From Sipunculus nudus (Eukaryota; Annelida; Sipuncula; Golfingiida; Sipunculidae), in NCBI GenBank assembly GCA_026874595.1, contig CM049317.1:70885618-70949617 (forward strand): a DNA stretch of 64,000 nt, in the 5' to 3' direction. The notes beneath the pieces were generated by a model that was not told where the DNA came from, did not search any database, and saw only the letters and a list, made by a program, of their open reading frames with translations. A program made the position numbers and the translations under genes. This document shows, one piece after another, positions 25,100 through 37,600 of this stretch (positions are counted from its first letter, which is position 1; the number at the start of each line of letters is the position of its first letter).

Positions 25100-26149
25100 A
25101 TCTTGCGGGGGCACCGTTTACGATTGCAGTTAAACAACAAATGATTAAGTTCAATCAGTTCAAAAGGAGTTAAACACCAAACGATTTAATCTGATTAGTT
25201 CAAACCGATGCTATCTTCAATGTATAATCCAACTATTATCCAAATCATATATCCAGGGATATATGGTTCTCTGTAATTTCATTTTAAAACTGAAATAAAA
25301 ATCAGTCTTTAAAAACTCATGAAACTGAACCCTTTTTACATCTTGTTTTACGCCCTTTCTGTTACGATTAACACATTTATCTGTATACGCTATTAGCAAG
25401 TACAATATTTTGTTGTTTTTTCTTAACGTTTCTAGTATATTTGTTATCTCTTGCGCATCAATTCAAGGTAAAGTTAGTTAAATTGATCACGAAATTCATA
25501 AAAAAATCCCAAGTTTATCCGTTAATCAAACTTTCATTGAAGACAAAGATACCGGAAAAGACCATTAGCGTACTAGTTAAATACCATTCATGGAGTCTTG
25601 GAAATATTGATCACTGATGAATGTCTGATGAAACATGTATGTTTTACGACACCAAAAGTGAGATGAAGATGAAAGACTTCGGGTTTTCTCAAAATATTTG
25701 TGAAACATAAATATTAAATGCCGCTTTAATATTTGAAGAACACAGAATGCACGGTCCTTATCGTAAAGGCTACGTTTATGGGACTTGGAACTAACAGCCT
25801 GTCTTTAATTTCAATATGCAAATTCATCTGTCAATTTTCAAACGCCAATGGACACTAATTGTAAGTTTGTCGAAAGAGAGAGATCAGAAATTATTTTGAT
25901 AAAACATAAAGCATATTGTTAATATCATCATAATATATGTTAATATCGAGTCAAGTGTGGTGCTGCTAGTTTGTAATAAGAGATACAAAATAACCAAAAC
26001 GGCTGTCTACACTGTAAATTCAATGGGGAAACGGGTACAGGATTTATTTCTCACATTTTATTCATTTTATAAATAATTAGAAAAGTGATTAGAGAGTGCA
26101 GACTTCCACAAATAACCCCAATATGGCATTTGTCATAAAAGCCGTTTCT
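25100..26149. other. Downstream flank of the U2 gene; no gene seen
   Basis: The first 300 bp match the flanks of exon 4 in U1 and U4, with AAATGATTAAGTTCAATCAG motifs, and hold a polyadenylation signal at 25294. The remainder is unique AT-rich DNA. Confidence 0.55.
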
Positions 26150-26346
26150 TCCGTTAAATATTCCTGGTTTCAGAATGTTATCCTTATCAAAATTCATTAA
26201 TTTTGTATCCTTGCTATCATTGCCGAGCTACGTGATGATTTCATCAAAATCATTTGATAACCTCTTTTGTAATGTTGCTAATAGACAAACAAACATATGA
26301 ACGCCGGAAAAAAAATTACCCCTGCCGCTTGGCAGAGGTAATAAAC
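26150..26346 (+). repeat. Repeat E, U3 copy
   Basis: Same family as the copies at 13620 and 51145. Ends CCGCTTGGCAGAGGTAATAA directly before repeat P. Confidence 0.62.
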
Positions 26347-27000
26347 AGGTTAAGTCGAATATATTTACATACTAATGCCCGGCATACACGCTTCGGCGTG
26401 ACTCAACACCACTGTTGTTAGTAGCTGACTGCTTCTGAACGACCCGACTCAACTGGACACGATTTTTTTTTCTGAAACTGCCGGAAACTGATATCGACTG
26501 GTGCCGACTCTGGTTGAGTCGCGTCGTTTTGACGCATACATGTTGCGACTCGACTCATCTCACCTCACCTGTACAGTTTTTGACCTGTTGAGTTGAGTCG
26601 GGTCGCAACATTAATGCCGTTACTTCTGAAGAAACTGACATAAGAAAAGCCCTCGAAACCTATACAAAGCTGTGAGAATCTGAACGAAACAGTGCTGTTT
26701 TACTTTTGAACATCTGACAGTACATGCTACGTCTGCACGTGAAAAGGCTACTCATAAGGGGAGAGATATTTGAGTACTGTTTTTTTCATGAAACACGTAG
26801 AAGTCCATTTGCTATGATATAACAAGAAATACTGTTGTCCAAGTAATGGAGTATGAGTTAAATAAATGAGAAAAGGAGATTTACATACAAATATATATCA
26901 TTGATTCTTGAATATCAATATTATCATGCACCACAAATCCTTAAAAATATAAAGTCATAACTTGATAACCACTACTACAAGTTATCAGGACATTAAAAAA
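26347..27000. repeat. Palindromic repeat P, U3 copy
   Basis: Matches 121-760. The hairpin lies at 26542-26609 with arms GTTGCGACTCGACTC and GAGTCGGGTCGCAAC. Confidence 0.55.
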
Positions 27001-27934
27001 TGTGTTCCCATGTGAAGTTAACATTTATGTTGTTTGACTAAAATTATGAATTGTCCGTTTACTTATATGTATGTATAGGCTTAACTGTATATTTAATAAC
27101 TGGCTGTATCAAAATGTTACGTACATTGACCAAAGCGGCTTTTTTTGCATTTTCTGTCTCCATACATAAAAGATGTGACCATATTTCTAGAATATTTTAG
27201 TTGAAAGATTATGTTTACAAAACAGATGAATGAATATTATAATAACTGTATATACTCACTAAGAAAATAATTAAATTAATAGTGTATTGCTACTTGCATT
27301 TTAAAGATGTCACTCGTCCACCAAATGCTGACATTAAAAAGAGGGACTTCCGGGTCTACGGAAAAATAGCGTACTTGAAAAGACTTGTATCTCGCGTTTG
27401 CCAAAGTCAGGCTTTAGGGTTCATCTCTTTTAGGGGTTGAGGGTTTGGGGGAGCTTAAGCCATGTAATTTCTGTTTACAACAGGGCCATGGCTTATTAAA
27501 ACAATGAACAACAACCGTGACCTCTAAGCTGTACGTTGAATTACTGAAATCGTTTAGGGGAACGGTACGTAGTCCTCTATGACGTCACGCCTCGCACTGC
27601 AAATATCGCAATATAGTCTCCTCTACGTCCCTGTGTAAACAAATATGCAATATACCCCAAAACTATTGTTTCCTATATTATTGCCGAGCTAGCTTAAACT
27701 TTCCCTCAAACTCCGTTGATATTTGTTGTGTTATTATGCTAACTGACAAACGGATTCACAGACACATACACACAGATAATCAGCCGCTGCTAGGCTTGGC
27801 AGAGATAAAAAATATAAGTGTTAGTGCACAAGGCCATTTTATCATCCCGTGAAAATTCTGATTTAAGCCAAGATTATATAACCTCCCCATTTGGCTTTTC
27901 TCTTAGAATAAACAGATATATCCACCCTTCCAAA

Positions 27935-28140
27935 AATGCATAGAAGACCCCTTTGGTTTCATGGCTTCACAAATATAATAATTTGGAATCCAACTCCGAT
28001 TTTTTCCTCATTCATTCCGCCTTCAGGAGACAGGCTTACCTCTGGTCTGGATACGATAATCAAGCTACATTGATGACCAATCTATTTATATTTATAACTC
28101 TTATTTTTGTCCTTACAAGACATAATTCTGAATCTTAAAA
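27935..28140 (+). repeat. Repeat R1, U3 copy, internally deleted
   Basis: The first 85 bases match R1, then it jumps to GGAGACAGGCTTACCTCTGG. The part coding the hydrophobic stretch is gone. Confidence 0.5.
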
Positions 28141-28199
28141 GTATTTTTAATTCTAAAACCTAACTTCATAACAGATGCACTTTAATACTTCTTCAAAAG

Positions 28200-30397
28200 C
28201 CTTTTCCCTAGCGATGAATGAAATACCTATAGGATTATTTGTAATATATCAGTATTTGTAAAACTGCTGTTTTAAAAATGCACGCTGTAATCTCCAAAAA
28301 TGTTTTCATCATATTAGAAATTCTACTACCGAAAAGGCTACCGTGTGTTTCTTCAGTGATAACATAAATATTTATTGATCGGGTTGAAGCTTTTATATAT
28401 TTGCAATGATTTGTTAGTCTGGAGACTTGACACAGGGGAACTTACGACATCTGCTGATACGAACAAATAGGGAATCAGCCTCAATTAAAATGTTCATAAA
28501 GAGTAGTCTGGCTTCTAAGTAATGCGATGTGAGATGAGAAGTAATAACGTAATAACGGAATGCATGTGATATAAAACTCTACATATTGCATTCTGCTACA
28601 CCATGTTTAAACTATTTTTTCTGACTTATTCATATTAGTATGAATATGAATAAAATTGATCCAGGAACTGCTTGACATGTAAACGTCCATATGTATCCTT
28701 TATGATTAACCATCTAAGCCGCCTGCATCGTTAGCTATTGAAACAGTGGCAGTGGGCGGGTAAAGTCTAAACATTGAAACCTGCTTAAAACACTCCAGCA
28801 TGGTCCTGTCTGTTACATTATTAGCAATTTAAAGATGACAGCTGGATCATCACCTGCTACGCAAACTAATTTGGGATTGACATTCAAACTGTAGATTAGG
28901 AATTTCAATTTAAAATCCCATGATATAAAAAACAAATTTGTATAAGTAAATTGCATGAATCAAGTAAATCATGCAATATAACTTATTTCTAAAATAAACA
29001 CTATCGTTTACCATTTTGATACATTATGAGTCCAAGTTTTTATTATTTTAGTTATTCTTATTGTTCGTCGTTATTCTTCCACATCCTTTAGGCCAGTAAA
29101 GTCTAAGCTAAATGTTTTATTGCTCAAAGTCTGTGGTTTTACAGACTTTTCGCGGGGAACTACAGGATCGATTCCTAACGTTCTCCCGTTGGAATTCTTT
29201 GTCAGATGCCCAGATTATCATTCGTTTTAAGTTTTAAATTTTGTATTTGTATTATACAGAGGATATGCAAATAACAAATGTATATATACTTGCAGATTAC
29301 ATACAACTAATAGAAAATACGCCTCCATCACAGTAACCATGATACCCGACACGTATTCCCGTTGCAGACCTTTGTCAGTTAATAAAATTCGTTTTAATTT
29401 ATTTTGTGTTTCACTGAAATATGCGTTTGAATTAAACATGGTCTTGTTTGAATATGCTCTGTATATAAAACATACATAAAATCATAGAGGTTTGCCTTTT
29501 GTGGACAACCTTTTAATCCATAAAAGCTATGTGGTAAAAACGTCTCTGAAATTATTAACAACATATCGATGGTATCATTTTCTCATGTTTCTTCTAAATG
29601 CAACGTCCACATATTCTCAAACAAGCAATATCACCTAATGCTCATCAACCAGAATACCAATTAATCCCTGTTGCTTCTGTTGCTTTTTAAATTGTACTTT
29701 ACTGCCATTTAAAACACCTACACAAATATATCAAATTAAACTAAATGTCGGCAATACATTTGGTATGACGTGACAAAAGTGTATGTATTTCCTTGAAGAT
29801 TTATAACAAATATGCTCCCTAATCAAATGGAATTGTCAATTTGTGTTGGTACATTGTTTGGGGTCTACATTCGTGGTAACACCAAGGATCCCGTTAAAGT
29901 TTATCTGCATACTATGCGTGTGGCCAAGGTTTCGAAAATCTAAAGCAGGACGCAGCTAAAGTTTTTGGTTTAGATTTCGTAAGAATCGCGAGCGTAAATA
30001 AAGTTGTTATATTTGGAAATCAATATTGGCCCTTGTATATGTCATCCCCCCACCCCCAAAAAAAATACGGGTAACGTACATTCTAAATATAGCAATAATG
30101 GACAGTTATATTTCTGTGATAAACACTCTGCGATAAACACTCAACGATTGTTTTGAACACATTTCACGACAAAACATCGGTTCTTTGTATAAAATCAATT
30201 GGACACCTGCATTTAATTGATAATTGTCCCATTACTTCAAGTACCACGTCCATAATTACGAATCCATTTGCTGCACAGAATTTAAATTAGAACACTAAAT
30301 TGATTAGTAACTGTGAGCTTTGAAATAAAAATATAAAATGATAAAACTGCTTATACAGATATGCGGGAAAGACATTTAATTCTAAATCCGACATAAT
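28200..30397. other. Upstream region of the intact U3 gene; no gene seen
   Basis: 28,420-29,180 matches 5,305-6,090 of U1. About 29,180-30,330 is found only here; it holds a 70-codon minus frame (29227-29439) with no recognisable similarity. Confidence 0.55.
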
Positions 30398-30404
30398 TAT
30401 AAAT
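30398..30404 (+). promoter_or_regulatory. Probable TATA box of the U3 DUF4440-like gene
   Basis: TATAAAT lies 37 bp before the start codon at 30441. The same TATAAA sits at 6245-6250 in U1 and 45111-45116 in U4, 46-51 bp before their ATG codons. It is kept in all three type-2 loci. A start site about 30 bp downstream would leave a very short 5' UTR. No transcript evidence is available. Confidence 0.4.
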
Positions 30405-30440
30405 TATTCCTCTCTATTGCGCATATTCTTAGAAATCAGC

Positions 30441-33076
30441 ATGGCCTATCATCCGATGCGACTCCTGTTTGTATACTCTCTATTGCATATATTGGTCCAA
30501 CCAACGGTTTGTCTTAATTCAAAAACCTCAGGTACGCGGATGTTTTTTCCTAATTCCTTTTTTTGTAAGATTGTTTAATTTGTTTCGGTGATATTTATTA
30601 GTATAATTATGGTTAATATGGTTTACTTACGAGCACGGAAGAATCTTTACTGTTCATGTGCTTTCTTATATTAAGGCTGCCAATCGATGTGTCGTTTTCA
30701 AAATATATTTTATGTATAAAGGTCATAGTTTAACATATTTGGACACATATGTGTTAATATATTTTAAATGGTAAAATACACTATTGATATTTGTTCGGGA
30801 AGGATTTTTTTGTAAATTGTTCAACATCTAATACATCACCTATTTTCGGATTTATATCTTAATTTGCATCCTAGACGAATGAAATCTAACAACAACAAAA
30901 ACTTGATTGGTGAATTTAAAATTATTGAAAATACGCTTAAACGTGTGTAGCCTAAAAAATCTGTCGACAGAGATTCCGTAAAACTTTGCCTATATGTTTT
31001 ATTTAGTCATATAAATGTTTTGTATATTTATTACGTATATTTATTATGCTATACTTTAAATAATATTAAGCGAAGAAGATTACTTTACATTGGCATTTTA
31101 AGACTCTTTTTCTTTTGCAGTTGACAAAATAAAGGATCTAGTTCTAAAGAAGGATGAAATGTTTTCTAAGAAAATCGCTGCAAACAAAGATGAGTGGATC
31201 CTGCAGCATTATCATACGTCGGATGCATTTTTTATGCCTCCTGGATGGCCTATGATCAGAAACATGGGTAAGAAGAAACATACGTCCGGCAGATCACCTT
31301 CACAATTAAAGCCATTATATATATTCGTATTTTGTAGATTCGAAGGTTACCTATAACATAGCGTTCTACTTCATTGAGGTCATGTATACATTACACAAAG
31401 GTAAAATAAGGCGTGCAATTAGTTTTACATAAAATTTTACAATTTTTAAAAGTATCGTTATCATAATCTAACCAAAATATTCTCTTACAGTATTATTTTA
31501 AAATATCTCATATATATATAAATTTATTAATAAATTTTAACATACATAGGCATTATAGCTGACGTAACATCTTGCACCTAACTTGTTATATATATAGCCG
31601 GAAGAAGAACATATGTCCAGCATGACAGAGATGCTAAAGTGGACCATAACAAAATCCAGCAGCTGTTCCTCAACGTTCATGGAGAAATGGCCGTGAACGT
31701 TTTCAACTATCAGAAGATAATAGCTGAGGTTGTTGTGGAGATGGGCAAGTAAGGAAAAAATTACATTTTGGCCTCCGCCAGGAGGGCATGATTACATGTT
31801 CGTCAGTGTGTTTGTTTGTGTTTGTTCATACAAAGCATGACCCACGCAATCACAAAAAGAATCTCATGTCTTTCTAAGGCTTTCAGGAATGGGCCAATGA
31901 AGCAACAATTAGATTTTGGTATGGATTCGCCACATAATCCGAATCAAGGAACATCCCCAGGGAATAGTCACAAATGCACAGAAACTTATGTACGAAACAC
32001 CTGGGAATAAGGGCCGTATACGTTAATGGAGGATTATATATCAATTAGAATGCATATGTCTAGTAACCATTTAATTAGGTGATTCCAACTAACGGATGTT
32101 ATAAATAAATATGTAGGTTTCCAATTAATAAAGTTAGTTTATATCCACTGGTTAAACCCTATAAAGACACCCACCATTACATAAAATATGCGGTGAAGTT
32201 TAATTTGCACACCATTTTGCAGTGGCGGCTCAAGACAGGGTACTAATATATAATATATATATAATAATGTATCTCATGTACTCTATATGTAAAGAAGTCA
32301 TACACTGCCTAAAGGGAAAATTGCCCATAATTTAAACATCAACTTATGCCCAAAATACGTGTGGATCACACATGTGATTGCAGGCAACTCTGCTGCGTTT
32401 CCAATCAGATTGCCATGAGATAGAACATTTAACATATTTATGGTGCGTGTAATATATAATCTTCATCTGCATAGGTACTCCCTTAAGCAAATGAAATGCA
32501 TACCGACATGGAAGTCTCGTTATGGTCGCTAATGAAGAGAAAAAAATATCAAGTGCTGCATAAATAACAATTTGGTGCGTGGTTCTGTACCAAGCTTCCG
32601 GGAGAAAGACAACATTAGTTTTCTTACCGTCTCACGACAGTCCGGACGATGACTTTCCTAGCACATCCGATTTTCTTAAAGTATGGTTTGGAGCATTTAT
32701 TCCCCTTAGGAACACCTTCCAGTTACACCTTGACTGCAAATAACATAAATTATGCCTTTTTTGGAAACCTTTCCATGAAATATCACTTGGCACAATATCA
32801 ATGATTTAATTTGTCGGCCAGCAAGTTAATGTGGATTTACCGATATATTACAGGTCCTATATTACATATTGTTGTATGATCACTACGGAGTTGTCAAAAT
32901 ATAAAAACTGAAAATACCTTGAAAATAAAGTGTAAAGCCTGTTATCATAAAATAAGATATCTTAAAACCGTTGTCTTAATTATCTTATTCTCGTTTGCAG
33001 TGATCTGACAGTCTGGTTAAAGGACACTGTAGATGGGGAAATGAAGGTTGCATATGACTTATGGAGTCTTTCGTAA
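30441..33076 (+). CDS. Secreted NTF2/SnoaL-like (DUF4440-like) protein, intact four-exon paralog in unit U3
   Basis: Exons 30441-30531, 31121-31267, 31598-31748 and 33001-33076 give 155 codons including TAA (154 aa). Introns are GT-AG, phases 1, 1 and 2, of 589, 330 and 1252 bp. Exon 2 (147 bp) and exon 3 (151 bp) have exactly the lengths of the U2 paralog. Exon 1 is an unrelated-looking signal peptide (MAYHPMRLLFVYSLL...) ending near QPTVC. Exon 2 keeps DEWILQHYHTSDAFFMPPGW. Exon 3 keeps the GRR turn but is otherwise strongly diverged (QLFLNVHGEMAVNVF). Exon 4 ends DGEMKVAYDLWSLS, so the usual DGxWK Trp is Met. A TATA-like TATAAAT lies at 30398-30404 and is kept in the U1 and U4 copies. AATAAA occurs at 33153 and 33250. 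Intron 3 carries an interspersed repeat at the same place as in U1. Ligand or catalytic role is unknown. Confidence 0.75.
31771..32030 (+). repeat. Interspersed repeat in intron 3 of the U3 gene
   Basis: Starts GCCTCCGCCAGGAGGGCATG, a perfect short hairpin, then the same body as 6772-7080. It is purely intronic, and its frames are not coding. Confidence 0.55.
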
Positions 33077-33790
33077 CACTTCAATCAAACGTAATGGGAG
33101 ATAAAGCAATAGCCCATTAAATAACATTTTTGGTTTACAGCAAAGAAAAAAAAATAAATCATTTTGAGACACTCCTGTATTGCGCTATTACTATAGTATA
33201 TATTATTCCGACCAACACCGATGAATCAACATAAACAAAATATCTAAAGAATAAACATAGTATATAAAAAAAATGTGTGTTATTTGTTTGCTCATTATTA
33301 AATTTGATATTTGGTTAGAAAGGAAGCAAGTGATCACGTGTTTACTATGAATGCAAACATTGAAATTGTTTGAGAAAGCCTTCGACTTATGTTTACATTG
33401 CCCACAGCCATATGAAATGCTGCAGATACATTCTGACGGTATAGATTCGGGAAAAAAACTTCACGAAAATGTCATACTGGAAACGTTCACCGTTATCGGA
33501 CATTCCCCTCATGACACCTTAAAAATCTTCGTAAATGGATACATAAAAATGTGGTTAAATACGAAAGCATCCATCCATCATTCTTTATAAGAGAATTTTT
33601 GTTAAATTTTATGGTGTTGAATCCAGAAAAGGTGGCATTAAGTATTTCGTTTGGTAAATTACTATTCACCTTTTTTGCATCGCTGATTTGATTACACGCC
33701 AGTGTGGTACGTTTAAAAGGACTTGGAATGCGACTGATTGCATTTACCCAATAACTGATATTGACATATGGTTATTTTCAATAACCCAAC
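33077..33790. other. Unique DNA after the U3 gene; no gene supported
   Basis: A 79-codon + frame at 33351-33590 (MQTLKLFEKAFDLCLHC...) is unlike the flanking repeats, but I recognise nothing in it. Confidence 0.4.
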
Positions 33791-33807
33791 CTGGTCTGTC
33801 TTGATAC

Positions 33808-34290
33808 ATAGAAGACCCCTTTGGTTCCATGGCTTTACAAGTATAATGATTTGGAATCCAACTCCGATTTTTTTCCTCATTCATTCTGGCTTTGTGTCCA
33901 ATACACCAGATGCGCAGTTCCTTCTTGTAGTGGCACTGATTGGTGCATGTGCCGATTATTTTTAAGTCATAGAGTAACCTTGGATCCTCGTGATTCAGAA
34001 TTTTTCGTGACATGAAGATATAGTTTTCCCAAACTCTGCTTGTCTCAATATGCAGGTGTCGGGCATTTGCAACTGAAAAATATATATATATTTGTATCAT
34101 TGAAACTGCCAGGTGAATTTAGCACCTCACTTTTTTTATTTCCAAATTTTTTCCTTACTGAAGAGTTCCTTACTGAAGAAGGAGACAGGCTTGCCTCTAG
34201 TCCGGATACGAAAATCAAGCTACATTGATGACCCATCTGTTTATAATTATAATTCTTATTTTTGTCCTTACAAGACATAATTATGAATCT
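33808..34290 (+). repeat. Repeat R1, U4 copy
   Basis: Close to the U1 copy but lacking the GTGACTAAGTCTGTCATG part (about 120 bp). The hydrophobic frame FLLVVALIGACADYF is kept and ends at a stop right after it. Confidence 0.55.
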
Positions 34291-34546
34291 TAAAATATGT
34301 TTAATTCTCAAACCTAATTTCATAAAACAGATGTACTTTAATACTTCTTAAATAGACCTTTTTCATTTTCCTAGCAAACCTGCTGGCGATATTTACTTCC
34401 GGGTAGAACGCTTGTACTGGATTCAACTGCGGATGCGATTTTGTTTAGACCCTGTTGCATTTAATTGACTTGACACCTATATCACCGATTACTGACCTAA
34501 GCCCAACATGAAACGACAAAAGGATATTGCAGTACAAGATAAAACT

Positions 34547-34562
34547 GGGGGGGGGGGGGGGG
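34547..34562. repeat. Poly-G run of 16
   Basis: The U1 equivalent near 2608 reads AAGGAGGGGGCT, so this run expanded after duplication. Confidence 0.9.
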
Positions 34563-35519
34563 CTTATTTTATGTATATGCCTATAAATCGTTAGTATGAA
34601 GCAAGGCTGATCAAGGGAGGTTAAATATTAATGTGAAAGGTGGTCATCTTATACGTATTATAACACAACTGAAAAATGATGTATATAGAATATACTTCTA
34701 TTTGAACTAGGGAAACTGCCATGTATCAACACAGACGCAGGTTGTCAATTAAAATTGGTAGCGTCCTTGACCGCCGTGAGAACCTGCACGAGACCACATG
34801 TCCAAGAAATGCGTTTACACAGCCATGACAATCCATGTTGATTGCGTTAGTTAGACTTTCCAAAAGTATAGAAGATCTTCATGAACTTTTTATTCATGAA
34901 ACATGCATGACCATATATACCCAGTTAACACACAAAAGGTTCGAAAATGTTCTTAAAATGTTAAAAAATGACACTTGGTTATAAACGAGTTTTTGAACAC
35001 TTCTCTGAATGTTCCCCGACGTTATCCTCTTACAATTTGTCGGAAAATATTGTTTTATCAATTGCATTTAAATGTTAAATTTTAAAATATTTTTACACAA
35101 AATTGATAATATTCGTAGAATGTTATCAAAATGTCTACATTTTTAATCTATGAAAATTTTGAAATGTGTATGGTGTTTTGAATGGTCTGTAAAATCGTCT
35201 ATGCAGCTTATTGAAAATGTTTGTTAAATATTTTCCCAGTTTAATTTTTGTGCTTTGTCGGTATATGCCGGCCTATTCATACGTTAATTGACCAATTTCA
35301 ATAAACCAATATGATAAACAAAAATATACTATGCTGTGTCACTGGGGTATACTTCCATTCTGTTTACTATTTATTGGACACATGAACACTAAGGACAAAA
35401 AATCAAATGAACAAGGTATCCTCGTCTCGCCTGTACACATCTGTTAACATTCAACCAGGTGTCAGCTCACCCGAAACCTACACCCGACGGCTCTCTTGAG
35501 CAAAATGACTGTGTACCAT

Positions 35520-36080
35520 TTGGGGCCCGTTCAAGATGACGCCTAAATATGGGGCCTGGGAAATGTTGGTTTGAAATAAATTACCGCCACCTAGTTCACC
35601 AAAAAGTGTGACTACTGGGTTAATTAATCTTGGTCTGATAGCAGAACGTTCTTAAAGGTGTGTGTGTTTCGGGGTACACATAAAAGCGGTACAAACTGTC
35701 TCACTTGTGAAGCTTGCTTTCTAGCGGTTGGAACGCCGGACTTATGCGCCATCGAAAAGGGTTCGAATATCGGATCGGCCCAATAGTTTCCCCTTAGCAA
35801 AATGTTCCGTAACATATGGGGTCTCGTCAAAATCACGCCCTACGTCGGAGCCCGGAAAAGATTAGGTTGAGGTTATTGGGTAAGCTAGTTCACCATAAAG
35901 TTTGAATCCAGGGATAACCAATCTTGTTCTTAAATCAGAACGCTCTTAATAGGAGGTTTGTTTTGGGGGCACCTAAATGCGGACCAAACTGTCTCGTAAG
36001 TAAAGCTTGCTATATGGACATGGGTATGAATCTGGGAGCGGCTAAACATTTTCCCCCGAGCAAAAATGTTTCCTTTAGAG
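35520..36080 (+). repeat. tRNA-derived SINE with tandem end repeat, U4 copy
   Basis: Box A at 35722-35740 and box B at 35760-35768. The second, partial unit extends further than in U1 (to TTTTCCCCCGAGCAAAAATG near 36060), so U1 lost part of it. The Gmr1-like element landed in the microsatellite just downstream. Confidence 0.65.
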
Positions 36081-36081
<1 letters not shown>

Positions 36082-36147
<66 letters not shown>

Positions 36148-36218
36148 ATACATGAGAGAGAGTTTAATATATATATAAATATATATATATATATTTATTT
36201 ATATATATATATATATAT
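36082..36218. repeat. Compound (TA)n tract, insertion site of the Gmr1-like element
   Basis: TA repeats with TATTTATATTTATA and a CATGAGAGAGAG interruption, ending at the TG of the 3' LTR. The U1 equivalent (3999-4036) is short and uninterrupted by an element. Confidence 0.85.
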
Positions 36219-36945
36219 TGTTACGGTCCCTTTTCACACCAAACAACTCAGGCCGAACCGTAACACATATGCTCAGACACGTTCTCTTCAAATGAATACG
36301 TAACCAAAATATGGGTGCAAAAACAGGGCTATATTCATATATTACAATATATACATTCGTACACAAATAATATAATAGTCAATACATAACCTAATATAAC
36401 AAAGTCTCTGAAGAAAAACTGAGTCTCTAAATAACGAACTGCAACGAAATACTTAACTGAATCCGGTATACGAGAAACTGAAGTCCATCTTCAACACATA
36501 GTTTGGGCACACACAAAACTGAAGTCCTGTATTAATCCATGTGGCACCAGAAAACATAAAGTCTCTCCTCTTCCTACATAATAAAGTTCATAGCGTGGTT
36601 CATGGCATTCCGTGGGCTTGGGGACCAAGAGCCCACGGTCACGGTCCCCGGGGAGAACAGTAACGTGGCGTAGCAAAATCAATAGTCCCGCCTCTTACTG
36701 CAGGCGAGTTCGTTTTATAGGCTTTCAACAATGGGTGGAAACCGCAGAAGTTTGTGGTTTTACTTGAGAGAAACGACAGCGCCGTCAGAACTACAAAACC
36801 AGTACTGAATGGTCCCAGAATAGTGTTTATGTTTCTCAAAGCGTGTCAGTAGTCACTGCGGGGTGGATCCATACGCGTGGAAACGGGGGCGGCCACACCA
36901 CTTCGTGGCGCCATCCACCGATGTCCGGGTGACGTCCATGCAACA
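36219..36945 (-). repeat. 3' LTR of the Gmr1-like element
   Basis: 727 bp, nearly identical to 42160-42890. It has the same terminal inverted repeat at 36219-36227 and 36257-36265. A 63-codon open frame in both LTRs exists only because the LTRs are copies of each other. Confidence 0.9.
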
Positions 36946-36969
36946 CCCCCACCCTTAAAAGAAAGAAGG
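36946..36969 (-). other. Polypurine tract next to the 3' LTR
   Basis: On the sense strand a purine-rich stretch ending AAGGGTGGGGG directly abuts the TGTTGCATGG start of the 3' LTR. This is the normal plus-strand priming site. Confidence 0.75.
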
Positions 36970-37179
36970 TAAGGAGAGCAAAGAATTAGCACTGTATGAC
37001 GAGTGTATGAGCAGTTTGACATCTTAAGCATTAGTTTATGCTTCTCAAAGCTAATTATTTATCATCATCACAAATAGTATAATCAGCAATATCTTAATAC
37101 ATGTAATATATGTAATACAACTCTTCCAAAGGACAGAACATATCCGAGGCTATAACATGAGTCAATCATCAGATCAAAA

Positions 37180-37600
37180 TTAATGACGTCTCGATAACGT
37201 ATCAGCGATTATGTTATCGGAGCCCTTGATGTGTTTGATAACTAGGTTAAACTCTGACAGGGCTAGACTCCATCTCATTAATCTCTGATTATTATTCTTC
37301 ATCTTATGAAGAAATGTTATGGGATTATGATCAGTATAAACAGTTATATCATAAGGCGAAGAGCCCAAATATACTTCAAAGTGCTGTAACGCCATCAATA
37401 GTGACAGAGTTTTCTTTTTCAATAGTAGAATAATTCTTTTGATCAGGTAAAAATTTCTTTGAATAGTAGCAAACCGGATGACTTATGTTAAAGTCATCGT
37501 CATGGATGAGCACAGCGCCTACACCGCAATCGCTGGCATCCGTCATGAGAGAAAACGGTTTATCAAAATTTGGAGCCTGTAACACAGGCGCACTTTGTAA
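37180..37600 (-). pseudogene. pol: pol: RNase H, split over two frames
   Basis: The first half (about 37600-37415) has LMTDASDCGVGAVL with the first catalytic Asp and STIEKE with the Glu. The second half (37422-37180) has VYTDHNPITFL and HIKGSDNIIADTLSRRH with the remaining acidic residues. Frame changes occur near 37600 and near 37415. The coding region ends at 37180, about 235 bp before the 3' LTR, so nothing resembling integrase follows RNase H. Confidence 0.88.

Larger units (their letters stand above)
13620..26150. repeat. Tandem unit U2 of the array
   Basis: Order: E (13620-13818), P (13825-14945), R1 (15098-15715), GGTTCC repeat and (TA)n, two foldback elements, intact gene at 23329-25099. 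Aligns with U5 up to exon 1 of the gene. Sequence just upstream of the gene also aligns with U1 near 12.6-12.9 kb. Confidence 0.75.
26150..33750. repeat. Tandem unit U3 of the array (shortened)
   Basis: E (26150-26346), P (26347-27000) and a shortened R1 (27935-28140) align with the start of U1. At about 28.2-28.4 kb it jumps to the equivalent of 5.3 kb of U1 and follows it to about 7.7 kb, with extra DNA at 29.18-30.33 kb. It ends with the intact gene at 30441-33076. Confidence 0.72.

Noticed and set aside
36491-36682. 63-codon minus frame repeated almost exactly at 42432-42623
   Set aside because: It sits inside both LTRs; conservation reflects LTR identity, not coding.
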